Below the pieces are notes generated by a model. That model did no database searches and was not told where the DNA came from. It worked only from the letters and a program-made list of their open reading frames with translations. Position numbers and translations under genes: made by a program. This document shows, one piece after another, positions 21,701 to 32,420 of a stretch of 64,000 nt of DNA (positions within the stretch are counted from its first letter, which is position 1; every line of letters starts with the position of its first letter). The stretch covers positions 12,501-76,500 of the forward strand of contig JANJXV010000196.1 in assembly GCA_024803745.1 (NCBI GenBank), in the 5' to 3' direction. This stretch comes from Megascapheus bottae (taxonomy: Eukaryota; Chordata; Mammalia; Rodentia; Geomyidae).

Positions 21701-22925
21701 ACCCTCCTCCCGTCCGTGATGCAGTGAGCTCCACGACCCACCAGAGGGCGCTCTGGGTGAATGCTCACCGCCTTTCACACTTCTGTGGTGCATTGAGTTG
21801 CACCTCCCACCAGAGGGCGCCAAGGGCGAATGCTCACTGCCTCCCTCCCCCCAAGTAGCAGTGAGCTCCACTACCCACCAGAGGGCACTCTGGGTGAATG
21901 CTCATCACCCTCCATAGTGCAGTGAGCTCCGCTTGCCACTAGAGGGCGCTCTGGGTGAATGCTCACCACCTGTCTCCCCTCTGTGGTGCAGTGAGCTCTG
22001 CTTGCCATCAGAGGGCGCTAACCCTCCTCCCATGGTGCAGTGAGCTCCGCTTGCCACCAGAGGACACTCTGGGTGAATGCTCACCACCCTCCTACATGGT
22101 GCAGTGAGCTCCGCTTGTCATCAAAGGGCGCTCTGCATGAAGGGTCAATGCCTTCCCCCTCCCCAGTGTTACAATGAGCTCCACAACACACCAGAGGGCG
22201 CTCTGGGTGAGTGCTCACCGCCTTCCTCCCCCTCCCTGTTGTGCAGTGAGCTCCGCTTTCCACCAGAGGGCGCTCTTAGTAAATGCTCACCACCCTCCTA
22301 CCCTACATGGTGCAGTGAGCTCTGCTTGCCACCAGAGGGTGCTCTGTATGAAGGGTCAATGCCTTCCCCCTCCTTCCATGGTTCAGTGAGCTCCTCTTGC
22401 CACCAGAGGGCGCTCTGGGTGAATGCTCACCACCCTCCTCCCATGGTGCAGTGAGCTCCGCTTGCCACCAGAGGGTGCTCTGTGTGAAGGGTCAATGCCT
22501 TCCCCCTCCTCCCATGGTGCAGTGAGCTCCGTTTGCCACCAGAGGGTGCTCTGGGTGAATGCTTACGGCCTTTCACCCCTCCGTGGAGCAGTTAGATACC
22601 CTTCCCACCAGAGGGCGCTCAGGATGAATCATCACTGCCCTACACAAATCCAAGGTACAGTGTGCTCTGCTTCCCACCAGAGGGCGCTCTGGGTGAATGC
22701 TCACCACCCTCCTCCCCTCCGTAGTGCAGTGAGCTCCATTTGCCACAAGAGGGCGCTCTGTGTGAAGGGTCACTGCCTTCCCCCGCCCCCCGTGGTGCAA
22801 TGATCTCCACGACCCACCAGAGGGCGCTCTGGGTGACTCCTCACAAATCTCCTCCCCTCCGTGGTGCAGCGAGGTCCACTTACCACCAGAGGGCGTGCTG
22901 GGCCTGTGCTCACCGTCCTCTCCTC
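18788..22925 (+). repeat. Tandem array of ~60 CTCF-motif units (~69 bp)
   Basis: About 60 units of 68-70 bp, each of the form 'gtgcagtgagctc.gcttgccaccagagggcgctctgggtgaatgctcaccaccctcc'. The central CCACCAGAGGGCGC fits the published vertebrate CTCF core CCASYAGRKGGCRS. By my count about 27 units match it perfectly and most others miss by one base. All motifs point the same way on the plus strand. Sub-blocks differ in their spacer ('cacactacacccc' near 18.9-19.3 kb; 'cttatgtgatgcagagagctctgcctc' at 19.75-20.2 kb), showing local homogenisation. Long open frames on both strands are artefacts of the period. A role as insulator or loop anchor is inferred from the motif. Confidence 0.9.
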
Positions 22926-23090
22926 TGTGACTTGACTCTCTCACCCTAACCTAGGTTTGTGGATTTCTGTGACCTTCTCAGCCGAGGCTTTGAATGTATT
23001 TTCTGAGTCTATGGACTATCCTAACCCCTAGACCTCTCTACAGCCTCAAGATTTCTACTAAAGAAGGAATCCCAGCTTTTTTCAAATTTC
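22926..23090. other. Array flank, nothing recognised
   Basis: Unique-looking sequence following the last CTCF-motif unit. Confidence 0.4.
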
Positions 23091-23272
23091 TTTTTTTTTC
23101 CAGTCCTGGCTTTGAGCTCAGGGCTTGAGTACTTGGACTTTCTCAAGGCTAGAGCTCTACCACTTGAGCCTAAGCACCCTTCTGGGGTTTTTCTATGTGT
23201 GTGGTACTGAGGAACCCATGTCTTTGTGCATGTTAGGCAAGCACTCTACCAGTAGGACAAACTCCCTGCCCT
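23091..23272 (-). repeat. ID-type SINE
   Basis: Reverse-strand SINE with an 'ttttttttccagtcctgg' tail side, 'agagctctaccacttgagcc' and 'ggcaagcactctaccagtagg'. Confidence 0.8.
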
Positions 23273-23559
23273 TCTTTCCAATTTCTATAGCAGAAATCAT
23301 TTGCATCTTGTGTGCTTTCATTAACCCCAGATTAAGATGTAAATAGACTCTTTTTGAGAGAAACAACTTTATTTGCGTATGGTGCCTATTTCACTACTGA
23401 CATGGTTTGAATAAGATATGTCCTCCACAGGCTCCTGTGAAGAATGCTTACTCTCCAGATGGTGGTGGTATTTTCAAGGGTTTTGGAGACCCTTGGGGGT
23501 CTCCAAATGGGGGCCTAAGCTGAAAGAAATTGTTCACTTGGGTCACACCACTAGGCCTT

Positions 23560-23760
23560 GCACTCAGGGCTTAGGTGCTGTCCTATAGCTTTTCACTCAA
23601 GCCTCACCCACTACCATTTCAACTCCACTTCCAGCTTTTTATTTCTGTTGTCAGCTGAAAGTCTGTCTCGTGGATTTTTCTACCCTATCTGGCTTTGAAT
23701 TATCTCAGTTTCCTCAGTAGCTGGGATTATAAGCATGAGCCAGATGTCCTGCACAAGCCT
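23560..23760 (-). repeat. Dimeric B1-ID-like SINE
   Basis: Reverse-strand dimer ending 'cagtagctgggattataagcatgagcca'. Present in both copies of the duplication, so it predates it. Confidence 0.65.
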
Positions 23761-24242
23761 TACTGCTCACAAGATTATGCCCAACAACACTGCTGTACAA
23801 GAGACCAGGCTCCTGACACATGACCTTGAGAGACAACCCTCCTTCAAATCACATCAGCAATCACTCGTGTTTATAACTTAAGATTTAAAGTATGATGTAA
23901 TTGTTTAAATTATTTTTTTCTTTATTGTAGAATCTCCTAGAAGACTTAGCAGATCCCAGGACAGAAAAGGAAATGAATGTGTCAGTCTCTGAAAGTCTGC
24001 AGTATTTCCATTAGCCTTCACTCTTCGTATAAACCAGAAGATATGCAGTTTCCCGCCTATGATTTATGAGCATAGTAAAATTAAACATATGCGGCGAAAG
24101 GACAGCAGGAACGAGGGTCAGCAAGCTTCCAGGCTAGCGGAGCAAGTCTTCATCCAATCACCTACCACCCATCTCATCAAGGGAGAGAAAACAGTAACTT
24201 AGAAAAGTCACTTCTACGCTCTTGTTAGCACAAATCACAGCC

Positions 24243-24445
24243 AGCCTGATGCTAGATGGCTCACACCTGAGGATCACAGCCTGGACAGAAAAATGTGTGA
24301 GACTCTAATCTGCAATAGTGTACTCAGAAAAAGCCAGAAGTAGCACTGTGGATCAAGTGGTAGCACTCTAGTCTTGAGTACAAAGAAGCTCAGGGATAGC
24401 ACCCAGGCCCTGCGTTCAAGACCCATGACCAGCAAATTAAATAAA
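24243..24445 (+). repeat. B1-ID-like SINE
   Basis: Begins 'gatggctcacacctga' and ends 'ttcaagacccatgaccagcaaa'. Confidence 0.7.
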
Positions 24446-24458
24446 TAAGATAAAATAA

Positions 24459-24660
24459 GGGGCCTGGAGTGTGGCCTAGTGGCAGAGTGCTTCCCTAGCA
24501 TGCATAAAGCCCTGGGTTCATTCCTCAGTACCACATACACAGAAAAAGCTGGAAGTGGCGCTGTGGCTCAAGTGGTAAAGCACCAGCCTTGAAAAAGTGC
24601 AAGGACAGTGCCCAGGCCCTAAGTCCAAGACCCTAAAGTGGCAAAAATAAACAAATAAAT
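24459..24660 (+). repeat. ID-type SINE
   Basis: Nearly consensus copy: 'ggcctagtggcagagtgctt', 'gtggcgctgtggctcaagtgg', with an A-rich tail. Confidence 0.8.
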
Positions 24661-25267
24661 ACATAAATCACATAAAATAATAAATCAGGGACAGGCAAAT
24701 TATGAGAGTGGGAGTATAAGCCAACTCCAACCCTGTTTTTGGAAAACAACTTTTATTGGAACGCAGCCAATTATATTCATTCACTCATTCCTGTACTGCC
24801 TATGGCATCCGATGTGTTACAAAGCCAAAGGGAGTAACAGCTACAAAAACTGTGCCCCACAAACTCCGAGGATCTTTCTCTCTAGCCATGGTCATGTAAA
24901 GTGTGCTAATCCCTGTTCTAAATCACAGAGGAGTCAATGAGCCAAAATTGGCTAAGAACAGGTACCTAAGAGAAGTGCTCAGGATAAATGAAAGAAAAAC
25001 AGGAAAAGTGGGTTAGAGGACAGCATCAAACATAAACACAACCTAATCCATTAACTTTGAATTAATCAAGCCTCCTTGTGTGGCTCAGTATGCCCTCCAG
25101 TAACACCTCCAGTTCCACTATGGGCACACATAAAACCTCTCCACCTTAACTTTCTTCAGCTTTTCTCTCTAGTTTCACCTAGAGAGAAAGCATCTAGTTT
25201 TGATGCTTACTGAGTGCATGCCGTTAGGCCAGACTGGGAAAGATGAGAAGAGTGGTCCTGTCCCCTG

Positions 25268-25502
25268 GTCTGCTAGGCACCATGGCTCATACTTGTAATC
25301 CTAGTTATTCAGGAAGCTTAGATCTAAGGATTTATGTTCAAATCCAGCAGAGCAGGAAAGTCTTTAATGCCCTTATCTCCAATTACCCACTCAAAAGCAG
25401 GACGTGTGGTAGAGTGCTAGCATGAGCAAAAAAGCTCAGGGACAATGCCCAGGACTGACTTCAAACCTCAGAACCAGCACCAAAAATTCAAAAAAAAAAA
25501 AG
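25268..25502 (+). repeat. B1-ID-like SINE
   Basis: Starts 'caccatggctcatacttgtaatcctag' and ends in an A run at 25,490-25,502. Its partner in the duplicate is at 56,868-57,092. Confidence 0.7.
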
Positions 25503-25925
25503 AGTACATGGTCTAATGCAGGGGGAGTCATATAATAAAAAAAAATGTGGAAGTAATAAAGGAGGCATGCTCAAGAAGCAATGAAAGCAAGTAAGATTTC
25601 CTACCAATCTGCTTCAGTGCATCAGTAAAGGCTTTGCACAGTAGAGAAGGCCATGATTATGAAAGCACAAGGAGGCATTTGCTCAGAGGTTAAATTAGGA
25701 CCAGGTCAGAAACCACATGTGCATAGTTACAGAAGATACTTATACCTGAGCACTACTGAGGCCTTCATTCTCAGAGAAGTATGGTGTAATGGGATGAGTG
25801 TTGAAAGATGGACAGAATAGTTTAGTAACTAGGGAATGCTCAGAAGAAAGGCAATAATTCATCCATGCAACTTTCATAAAGCTCTGAGAACCCAACGCAC
25901 CCCATCACGCATGTGCTTCTCTTAC

Positions 25926-25975
25926 CAGCGGGAGTGATTTCTCCCGTATGTGCACTGGATGTCTTCCCAGGACAC
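25926..25975 (-). pseudogene. USP18: USP18-like penultimate coding exon
   Basis: 50 bp with acceptor TTCTTCCAG and donor GTAAGA. It encodes V-S-W-E-D-I-Q-C-T-Y-G, matching USP18 near its C-terminus. The final coding exon could not be found to its left. Confidence 0.85.
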
Positions 25976-26305
25976 CTGGAAGAACACACACAGATGACAG
26001 CAGCAGCTAGTTGGTAGCTAGGAACTGTTCAGGGAATACAGGGCTCTGTAATCTGCCCATTAGACTCCTATAAAGAAGCCCACTGTGATGACAGCTGGTG
26101 ACACGATGCCCTGTATAACAATGCCCTCTGTAATGTCCTCACTCATGTTTAAACTTTTACACTATCCCCCCAGAGTTTTATCTTGCATCTTTCTAATTTC
26201 TGATTTCACAAGTTTCCTACAGAGCATAAAACATTAAGGCACTGGACCCACAGGGCCAGAAACCTAAATACCGAAGCAAACAGACTCTAAGAAAGCAATA
26301 AACCA

Positions 26306-26510
26306 ACTGGGCACTGGTGACTCAGGCCTGTAATCCTAGCTACTCAGGAGGCTGTGGTTCAAAGCCAACCCAAGCAGGAAAGTCAGTGGGACTCCAATAC
26401 ACTACTCAGAAGAAGCTGGAAATGGCACTGTGGCTCAAGTGCTACAGTGCTAACCTTGAACACAAAGAGGTTTAGGGATAGCACCCAGGCCCCAGGACTA
26501 GAAAAAAAGC
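26306..26510 (+). repeat. B1-ID-like SINE
   Basis: 'gggcactggtgactcaggcctgtaatcc' to 'gcccccaggactagaaaaaa' type end. Intronic to the pseudogene. Confidence 0.75.
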
Positions 26511-26626
26511 ACAGAACTCCCCAGCTCCTACACACAAAATGGGCCATACTGTGTCTTCAACTCTGCTGAGGATTTACTAGTGATGGCTAATTCAGAAAAA
26601 GAAAACATGCGAATGATAAGCCTCAC

Positions 26627-26730
26627 CCAGCCAACATTAGAGTCGCATTCCGTATATAAGCACAGTAGTGACCAAAGTCAGCCATCCCATCATGGGCAAT
26701 TACAGCAAAGAGTTCATACTGCCCTTCAGG
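26627..26730 (-). pseudogene. USP18: USP18-like His-box exon with deletion
   Basis: Acceptor CTTCTTCCAG and donor GTGAGG. It encodes Q-Y-E-L-F-A-V-I-A-H and A-D-F-G-H-Y-C, the catalytic histidine segment. The following ~28 bases of the parent, which encode part of the catalytic core, are missing, so the frame shifts. Confidence 0.85.
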
Positions 26731-27126
26731 CTGGAAGAAGACAAGGCTCTCAGTGATTTATCCTGCCTTTTCCAGCCCTAGTCTTGAAGGAAGCATATTT
26801 TGCCATGCATTTGTTACTGCTCTGTGCTAGGCACTGGTACTTCAAAGGTACTAGAGAAAAGTCCTTGACCTGGAGAATCTCATAGTTACTTAAAAGGAAA
26901 CATTATAAACCAGAACTATAGTGGCTTGCTTTATTTTTGATACGTGCATACAGTAAGTAGGGATTGGTCAATCTTTGTACCCTGAGGAAAGTGGAAACCC
27001 CCCAAGAAAAGAAGGGTGGATAACATTGGCAGACCAGTTATCCAAAGGGAATTTGTTTTGTTTTGTTTTGGGTTTGGTTTTGTTTGGGGAAGGGTTTAGC
27101 CTTTGTTTCATCTTGGTTTCTTCTTT

Positions 27127-27318
27127 TTTTGCCAGTCCTGGGGTTTGAACTCAGGCCCTGAGCACTGTCCTTGGGTTTTCTCAAGGCTAGAGCTCTACCA
27201 CTTGAGCCACAGCATCACTTCCAGTCTTTTCTCTGGAGGTAGAACCAAGGAATCAAACCAGGGTCTTCATGCATAATTGACCAGCACTCCACCACTAGAC
27301 CACACTTCTGGCCCCTTT
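27127..27318 (-). repeat. ID-type SINE
   Basis: 'gccagtcctggggtttgaactcagg' to 'caccactagaccacacttctggcccc', reverse strand. Confidence 0.8.
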
Positions 27319-27820
27319 CTTTCTGCTCTTGTGAGACAAGGTCTTACCATGTAACCCAAGCTGGCCTTGAACCAATGATCCTCTGGCCTGTGTCTCCCCA
27401 CTGCAAAGACTATAGGCAGTGCCACTATACTTGGTAAAATAAATGAATAAACAAATATTCTGCCTGAAATGCACCTTCGCTCCTGTGACTCACAACAACC
27501 TGAGGACCACCTGTCTTCCTCGGTACTCCCCTGGCCTGGCCAGCAAACAGCGTACATTCTCAGATGAGCGCAGTGCTCAGAGGAGGCAGACCTCACTGCC
27601 TGAGACGCTGCCCTTCCTCAGCCAGTGTGCACCCAGCACAGCTGCTCACCTCACCCCACAGTGGAAGCCAGCAAGAGACCCAGTCACTGGCCTTGGCTGG
27701 TAAGAACCTGGACCTGGAGAATTCTTGAGTAGGTGCCATCTAACAGCTGAGGGGTAGAGCAGCTGAGCCTGAAGGAAGTCCTGTCTGTGAGATGGATCCA
27801 GAAAGGTGGGAATACCTCAC

Positions 27821-27984
27821 CTGCTCCATGGCCTCACTGAGGACTTGTTGCTCAGTCAGGAGAACATGACTGAGATCCAAGGTCTGAGGGAAATGCAAGG
27901 AGTGGCAGATTTTCTCAGTCTGTGAATTTCTAATGGAGAATCGCATAAGGTCAAAGTTTGGGGAAAATGCATCATCTTCAAGAC
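27821..27984 (-). pseudogene. USP18: USP18-like exon with frameshift
   Basis: 164 bp with acceptor TTTTACAG and donor GTGAGG. The first 12 codons fit V-L-K-x-x-H-x-P-Q-T-L-T. After a loss of about seven bases the frame changes to L-M-R-F-S-I-R-N-S-Q-T-E-K-I-C-H-S-L. Confidence 0.88.
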
Positions 27985-28461
27985 CTGTAAAAGCAAAAAT
28001 CACTGTGAAATGCCAGGGCTGGTGGTTTACTCTTCTCCCCTGGAAGAGGTGTGTAGGACACACACTGCAGGGCTAAAGGCTCCCACCGGGGACTCTGTTC
28101 AGCTCCTCCAAGTCTCAAGTGACACTTGACTGTCACAGCTCTACAGATCTCAGACAGAAGCCATGAGCTTCCCAGGGCTGCACACAGGCCCTTGAAAACT
28201 TAGGAGCAGGCATCTGTCGTAGGGAGCTGGTCTAAAACTAGACACCAAAACCTCACCTGCCACACCCCACACCCCACTACCTGGCCCCACGCTCTCCCTG
28301 CCCTTCCGGCTCTTGGTGAAGCTACATGGGAAGCCCAGGGATCCTGGCACCAGCCCCACCCAGACCCCACCCACCACGCATCGTGAAGGGCACTGAAGGT
28401 GTCTGGGAAGCCTTGGCCAGGAAACCCACAGTGGAACTATTTGAATCTGAGGTGTGAGTAC

Positions 28462-28557
28462 CTAGTTTCCACGTGTCTTCATCCCACAGTTATCACAGAA
28501 CCACTTACTTTTGTTGGCTAACTCCCTAGGGTAGAAAAAGCAGCGCAGGGCGTCTTC
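28462..28557 (-). pseudogene. USP18: USP18-like zinc-finger exon ending in TAG
   Basis: 96 bp with acceptor CGGGCAG and donor GTACTC. It encodes E-D-A-L-R-C-F-F-Y-P-R-E-L and F-C-D-N-C-G-M-K-T-R-G-N. The last codon before the donor is TAG where the parent gene has glutamine. Confidence 0.85.
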
Positions 28558-28918
28558 CTGCCCGGTGGAGGGGACCAAGGGACAGGCAATGTCAGCAGAC
28601 TCTTTCCATCAAGAAAGCAGGCCCCCGAAGGTGAGGGTTCAAGCTTTGCTTCTACTTCCCCCCACCCCGCAGTCTTCTAAATAGCCCCCACCTCTACTGC
28701 TATATGTGCCAGGATCTTCCATGAATTGGAGGGGGAAAAAACGGGAGGGGCCCAACAGTATAAGAAAAGTAGAAATAGGAGAGAGAACGTTTTCTGATCA
28801 ATGAAATTGACTCTCTAGAGCTATGCAAGTGAAACAGAATTAGTTTTGATTTCAAGGGGAAATGGTGCAAACAACAGGGCACTGGCAAAATGGAGTGTGT
28901 GGATTCACCAGGTCTCAC

Positions 28919-29065
28919 CAGCGTTTTCAGAGGTTTTGAGTCCATGTCATATAGAGGAAGAGGGAGGGTCAGCACACAGCTGGTCCTACTGCTCTCTCCG
29001 GTACAGCTGAGGCAAACCAAGGAATCCTTGACCTGCATCGTGTACAGGGCCTGCAGCTTCTCCAC
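28919..29065 (-). pseudogene. USP18: USP18-like exon, L-Q-A-L-Y segment
   Basis: 147 bp with acceptor TCTTACAG and donor GTGAGA, open throughout. It contains K-L-Q-A-L-Y-T-M-Q-V-K-D-S-L and L-T-L-P-L-P-L-Y-D-M-D-S-K-P-L-K-T-L, close to human USP18. C-L-S-C keeps a zinc-finger cysteine pair. Confidence 0.92.
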
Positions 29066-29275
29066 CTGTAAGAAGGAGCCAAGGACAGGTTAGGCTGGTG
29101 TCCAGAGCTGGACCTGTTAGACTGCCTGGCCCCTCAGGCTGGTTGCCCTGCACACAAGGGTGCACTGGGTGGGGGAAAGAACACCGGGTTTCCGAGGTAC
29201 CCTCACTGCACGTGGCATAAACAATGGTGAGAGACTTCTACGGGTCCTCTGACTCCTCCAGCTTCAGGCGCTCAC

Positions 29276-29344
29276 CAAGTCCACATCAGGTATTTGATCC
29301 TTAATTAGGTTCCAGAATGTGAAGTAAAGCTGAGCGGCATCATG
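29276..29344 (-). pseudogene. USP18: USP18-like exon, H-D-A-A-Q segment
   Basis: Encodes H-D-A-A-Q-L-Y-F-T-F-W-N-L-I-K-D-Q followed by donor GTGAGC. The nearest AG acceptor (29,345-29,346) would put it out of phase with the previous exon, so the original acceptor has probably changed. Confidence 0.75.
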
Positions 29345-29605
29345 CTGGTTAGAAAGAAGCAAGAGCACTGGAGATGTCCCAGGACCAGATGCCCTGGCTG
29401 CACCAACACTCAGAGAATACTGCCCATTTGAACCTTCTCTCCTCCTCCATCTCCCCTCCCCTCAGCTGCCCCTCTTCCCTCCTCTCCCTCCTCTCCCTCA
29501 CTCTCTTCTTCTCCCCTTACTTTTCCTCTACCTCCCACAATTTCTCTCTGGCTTCCACCCTCTTTAGATAAGCAGACAGGAGCCACTGCTTAGAGGAGAT
29601 CTTAC

Positions 29606-29751
29606 ATGGCACATTGTATTTCTGGAGACAGTATGCAAGCTCCACGGGTCGCACTGCTTTCTGCCGGCTGTCCTGCATCTTCTCTAGCAGTAAAAGCAGC
29701 TGGAACGGGACGCTTCTCTCTTGCTCTTCTGCTCATTTGGGCACCGCTATC
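29606..29751 (-). pseudogene. USP18: USP18-like exon with in-frame TGA
   Basis: 146 bp with acceptor CTTGACAG and donor GTAAGA. It encodes V-P-F-Q-L-L-L-L-L-E-K-M-Q-D-S-R-Q-K-A-V. The sixth full codon after the acceptor is TGA (29,733-29,735). Confidence 0.88.
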
Positions 29752-30250
29752 CTGTCAAGTAAGAACAGCCAGGAGCCTATTCCCCCCACCATTCTCCTTG
29801 TGAGGTGAGCATTACATCACTTGGAAAAATTTCCATCTCCAAGCTATGCCCCTCCCATGAATTACATCTGACAGAGGATGGGGTACCTTAGGTAACTAAG
29901 GTTGAGAAGGGCCCCATGAGGGCTGTGTAGAGAACCCCCCAGCTCCATAGTCACATTACAGTGAAGGTTAACATGCGTGCTCAAGGGTAGAACAGAGGGG
30001 AGGATAAACTGTGCACTCAAGTGCAAAACTTGACCAGCAGAGTGGGAACAAGCAGAGGGGGGCAGGGACAGTGTGAAGGAGGGCAAGTCCAGGCAAACTG
30101 GTTCCTGTGCATGTATGAAAAGAGAGTAAGGCATAAGGGAGGCATAAGAAAAGGAACAAAAGAGGTAAATCTGACCAAAGTATATTATGTAAGGTAATGC
30201 CATAATGACACCTTTTTGTACAACGAAAAGATACTAATAAAAAGGTTGAA

Positions 30251-30440
30251 ATGGCTGGGCACGTGGCTTACGCCTGTGATACTAGCTATTCAGGAGGCTA
30301 AGATCTGAGGATCAAGGTTCAAAGCCAGCCCAAGCACAAAAGGACCTGAGACTCAAGGGGGCGGTAATCTTGAGCTGAAGAGCTCTGAGATAACACCCAG
30401 GCCGAGTTCAAGCCCTTTGACCCAGGGGAAAAAAAACAGT
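30251..30440 (+). repeat. B1-ID-like SINE
   Basis: 'ggctgggcacgtggcttacgcctgtgatac' followed by a shortened ID-like half and an A-rich end. Confidence 0.75.
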
Positions 30441-30527
30441 TAAAATGAGAAGAAAAAAAATTAACTCATTTATTTATTAATATTTGTCTTGAATATCCAG
30501 TTCTTTATAATGACTTGGAGTTTTTTT

Positions 30528-30703
30528 TTTCTTTTTCCAGTCCTGGATCTTGAACTCAGGCCTGGGCATTGTCCTTGGGCTTTCTAAAGGCTAGCTCTCT
30601 ACCACTTGAGCCACAGTATCACTTCCAGCTTTTTCTGTGTATGGAACCCAGGACTTCATGCATGCTAGGCAAGCACTCTACCACTAGGCCATGTGCCCAG
30701 CGT
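30528..30703 (-). repeat. ID-type SINE
   Basis: 'tttttccagtcctggatcttgaactcagg' to 'ctaccactaggccatgtgcccagc', reverse strand. Confidence 0.8.
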
Positions 30704-31274
30704 GACTTGAACTTTTAAAGGCCTTTCAGAAATTTCCAAAAAAGAATCTTTTCAGAAGATTTTGGGCCGACACGTACAGCAAGCAGCAAAAAGTCCAGGC
30801 TGAAGCACTCAGGCTGACAAAGCAAAGTTAGGTTCTGGAGAAAAAGCACAACAGAAAAGAATAACAATGTATTTGGGCAGTGGTTCATTTACTTATGGGC
30901 ATCCCTCACTTCTTTATTAAGTGCAGAAAAGGAGATAGGTCAGGGCCAAAGAGAAAGACTGCTGAAATTTGTCTGTGCATACACACACTGATGCCAATGA
31001 CTTTCTGCAGTATTGTTCTAGTCCCAACTCCCTTTTTACCAAACCAGTGCTGAAAATTAAAACTGTAGGTTAAAATCCCCACCCAAGTGTTTCTAAAGTA
31101 CCAGCGGCTAGGCATAGAAGGTATGTCTGCCTTGGCAGACTGAGGCAGTAGGAAAGGAGAGAAGGGGGAGGGGAAGAGAAAGGAAAGGAGCAAATGTCCA
31201 GACCCCAACCCAGGCCACCTGAACATAGATAGCTGAAGATGACACCAAGCACTTGCACATTTCTTAAACACTCC

Positions 31275-31480
31275 TGCCAGGTCCCAGGGGCTCACAGCTG
31301 TCATCCCAGCTTCTTGAGAGGCTGAGACCTGAAAATCGTGGTTCACTGTCAATCCCAGGCAGGAAAGTCTGTGAGATTCTTAGCGCCAATGAACTATCAA
31401 GAAAGCTAGATAGAGCAGGACCCTTGAGCACAAAAAAAAAAACACTCAAGGGAAGCACCAGGCTCTGAGTTCAAGCCCCA

Positions 31481-31545
<65 letters not shown>
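31275..31545 (+). repeat. B1-ID-like SINE with (GACA)n(CA)n tail
   Basis: SINE body 31,275-31,480. Its A-rich tail has become a composite (GACA)n then (CA)n microsatellite at 31,482-31,545. Confidence 0.8.
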
Positions 31546-31549
<4 letters not shown>

Positions 31550-31702
31550 TGCGCCCTTAAGTGATTCTAATTTGTAGCCCAGAATACACAGGAAAGTATT
31601 TCCCTATTCTGGCAATTTATGACAGAAATCTCTAAAAGTCCAGGTCACTATGAAAAAATAAACTAATCCACAATTTTATGACCATGAATAAAAAAGTCTT
31701 AC

Positions 31703-31799
31703 CTCTTCAGTATCTTTGTGAATTCCAGATTCATAATGAATACCTGAATCAGGGCGTGAGGACAACAAGTCTCTCCAATGTTGAGTAAACCAACTGGGC
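31703..31799 (-). pseudogene. USP18: USP18-like Cys-box exon
   Basis: 97 bp with acceptor TTTCCAG and donor GTAAGA. It encodes V-G-L-L-N-I-G-E-T-C-C-P-H-A-L-I-Q-V-F. The nucleophile cysteine is kept, but the conserved L-N-S after it reads P-H-A. Confidence 0.88.
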
Positions 31800-32104
31800 C
31801 TGGAAAGGAGCAAGGAAATAATGCCAAAGGAAAGATAAGGCATTCATCAAAAATCAGATGTTTTTCTAGAGTACACTAAAGCCATGTAATGTGAAATTCT
31901 CTCTGAGATACAAAGAATTCACTAGGGAACCTTTAAATAATTAGGAGAGAAGATATCAAGCATGAAACTTTGGAATGCTAACTGATGAGGTAAGTTTGAA
32001 TAGCCTATTAGGAAAAAAACAGATGTCACAAAAAGAGTATTATTAACTGAAAAGAAGTAGTAGTGCAAGCATTTACACAAAGAGAAAATTAAAAAAGCAA
32101 ATAT

Positions 32105-32302
32105 TATGGTCAAGAGTTTGGCCTAGTGGTAGAGTGCGTGCTTAGCATGCATGATGTCCCGGGTTCAATTCCTCAGTATCACATAGACAAGAAAAGATTA
32201 AAAGTGGTTCTGTGGCTCAAGTGGTAGAGCTCTGGCCTTGAGAAAGCCCAAGATCAGTGTCCAGGACCTGAGTTCAAGACCCAGGACTGGCAAAAAAAAT
32301 TA
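32105..32302 (+). repeat. ID-type SINE
   Basis: 'tttggcctagtggtagagtgcgtgcttagcatgcatgatg', then 'gtggctcaagtggtagagctctggccttgag' and an A tail. Confidence 0.8.
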
Positions 32303-32420
32303 ATGAATGCTTATCTGAGGGATTCGTGGGTCCTTGGGGCTCTGGGACAGGAGAAATGTCAGCCTGTCTGTGTCTAACTCCAGTGGAAGAGTCCCCACCA
32401 CAGAGATGGGGAGGAAGAAC

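Larger units (their letters stand above)
23560..25640 (+). repeat. Segmental duplication, copy 1 (pair at 54.2-57.3 kb)
   Basis: Matches 54,163-57,270 in order and orientation: a shared SINE dimer, 'ataacttaagattta', 'ttgtagaatct', 'atatgcagtttcc.gcct', 'tcactcattcctg', 'gaggagtcaat', 'gtgtggc' and 'gtaataaaggag'. The other copy carries an extra L1 insertion and an expanded minisatellite. Here the segment lies directly beyond the last detectable exon of the USP18-like pseudogene. Confidence 0.75.

Noticed and set aside
18788..22925. CRISPR-like appearance of the array
   Set aside because: Vertebrate DNA, no cas genes, both 'repeat' and 'spacer' are repetitive, and units vary gradually.
18737..22949. 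Many overlapping open frames on both strands (60-214 codons) across the 18.8-22.9 kb array
   Set aside because: They repeat with the ~69-bp unit (three times 23 codons), exist on both strands and have no domain. The unit length being near a multiple of three explains them.
24303..24540. Short frames reading like 'GTEEPRALCMLGKHS' seen at several places
   Set aside because: These are translations of the ID-type SINE, repeated wherever that SINE occurs.
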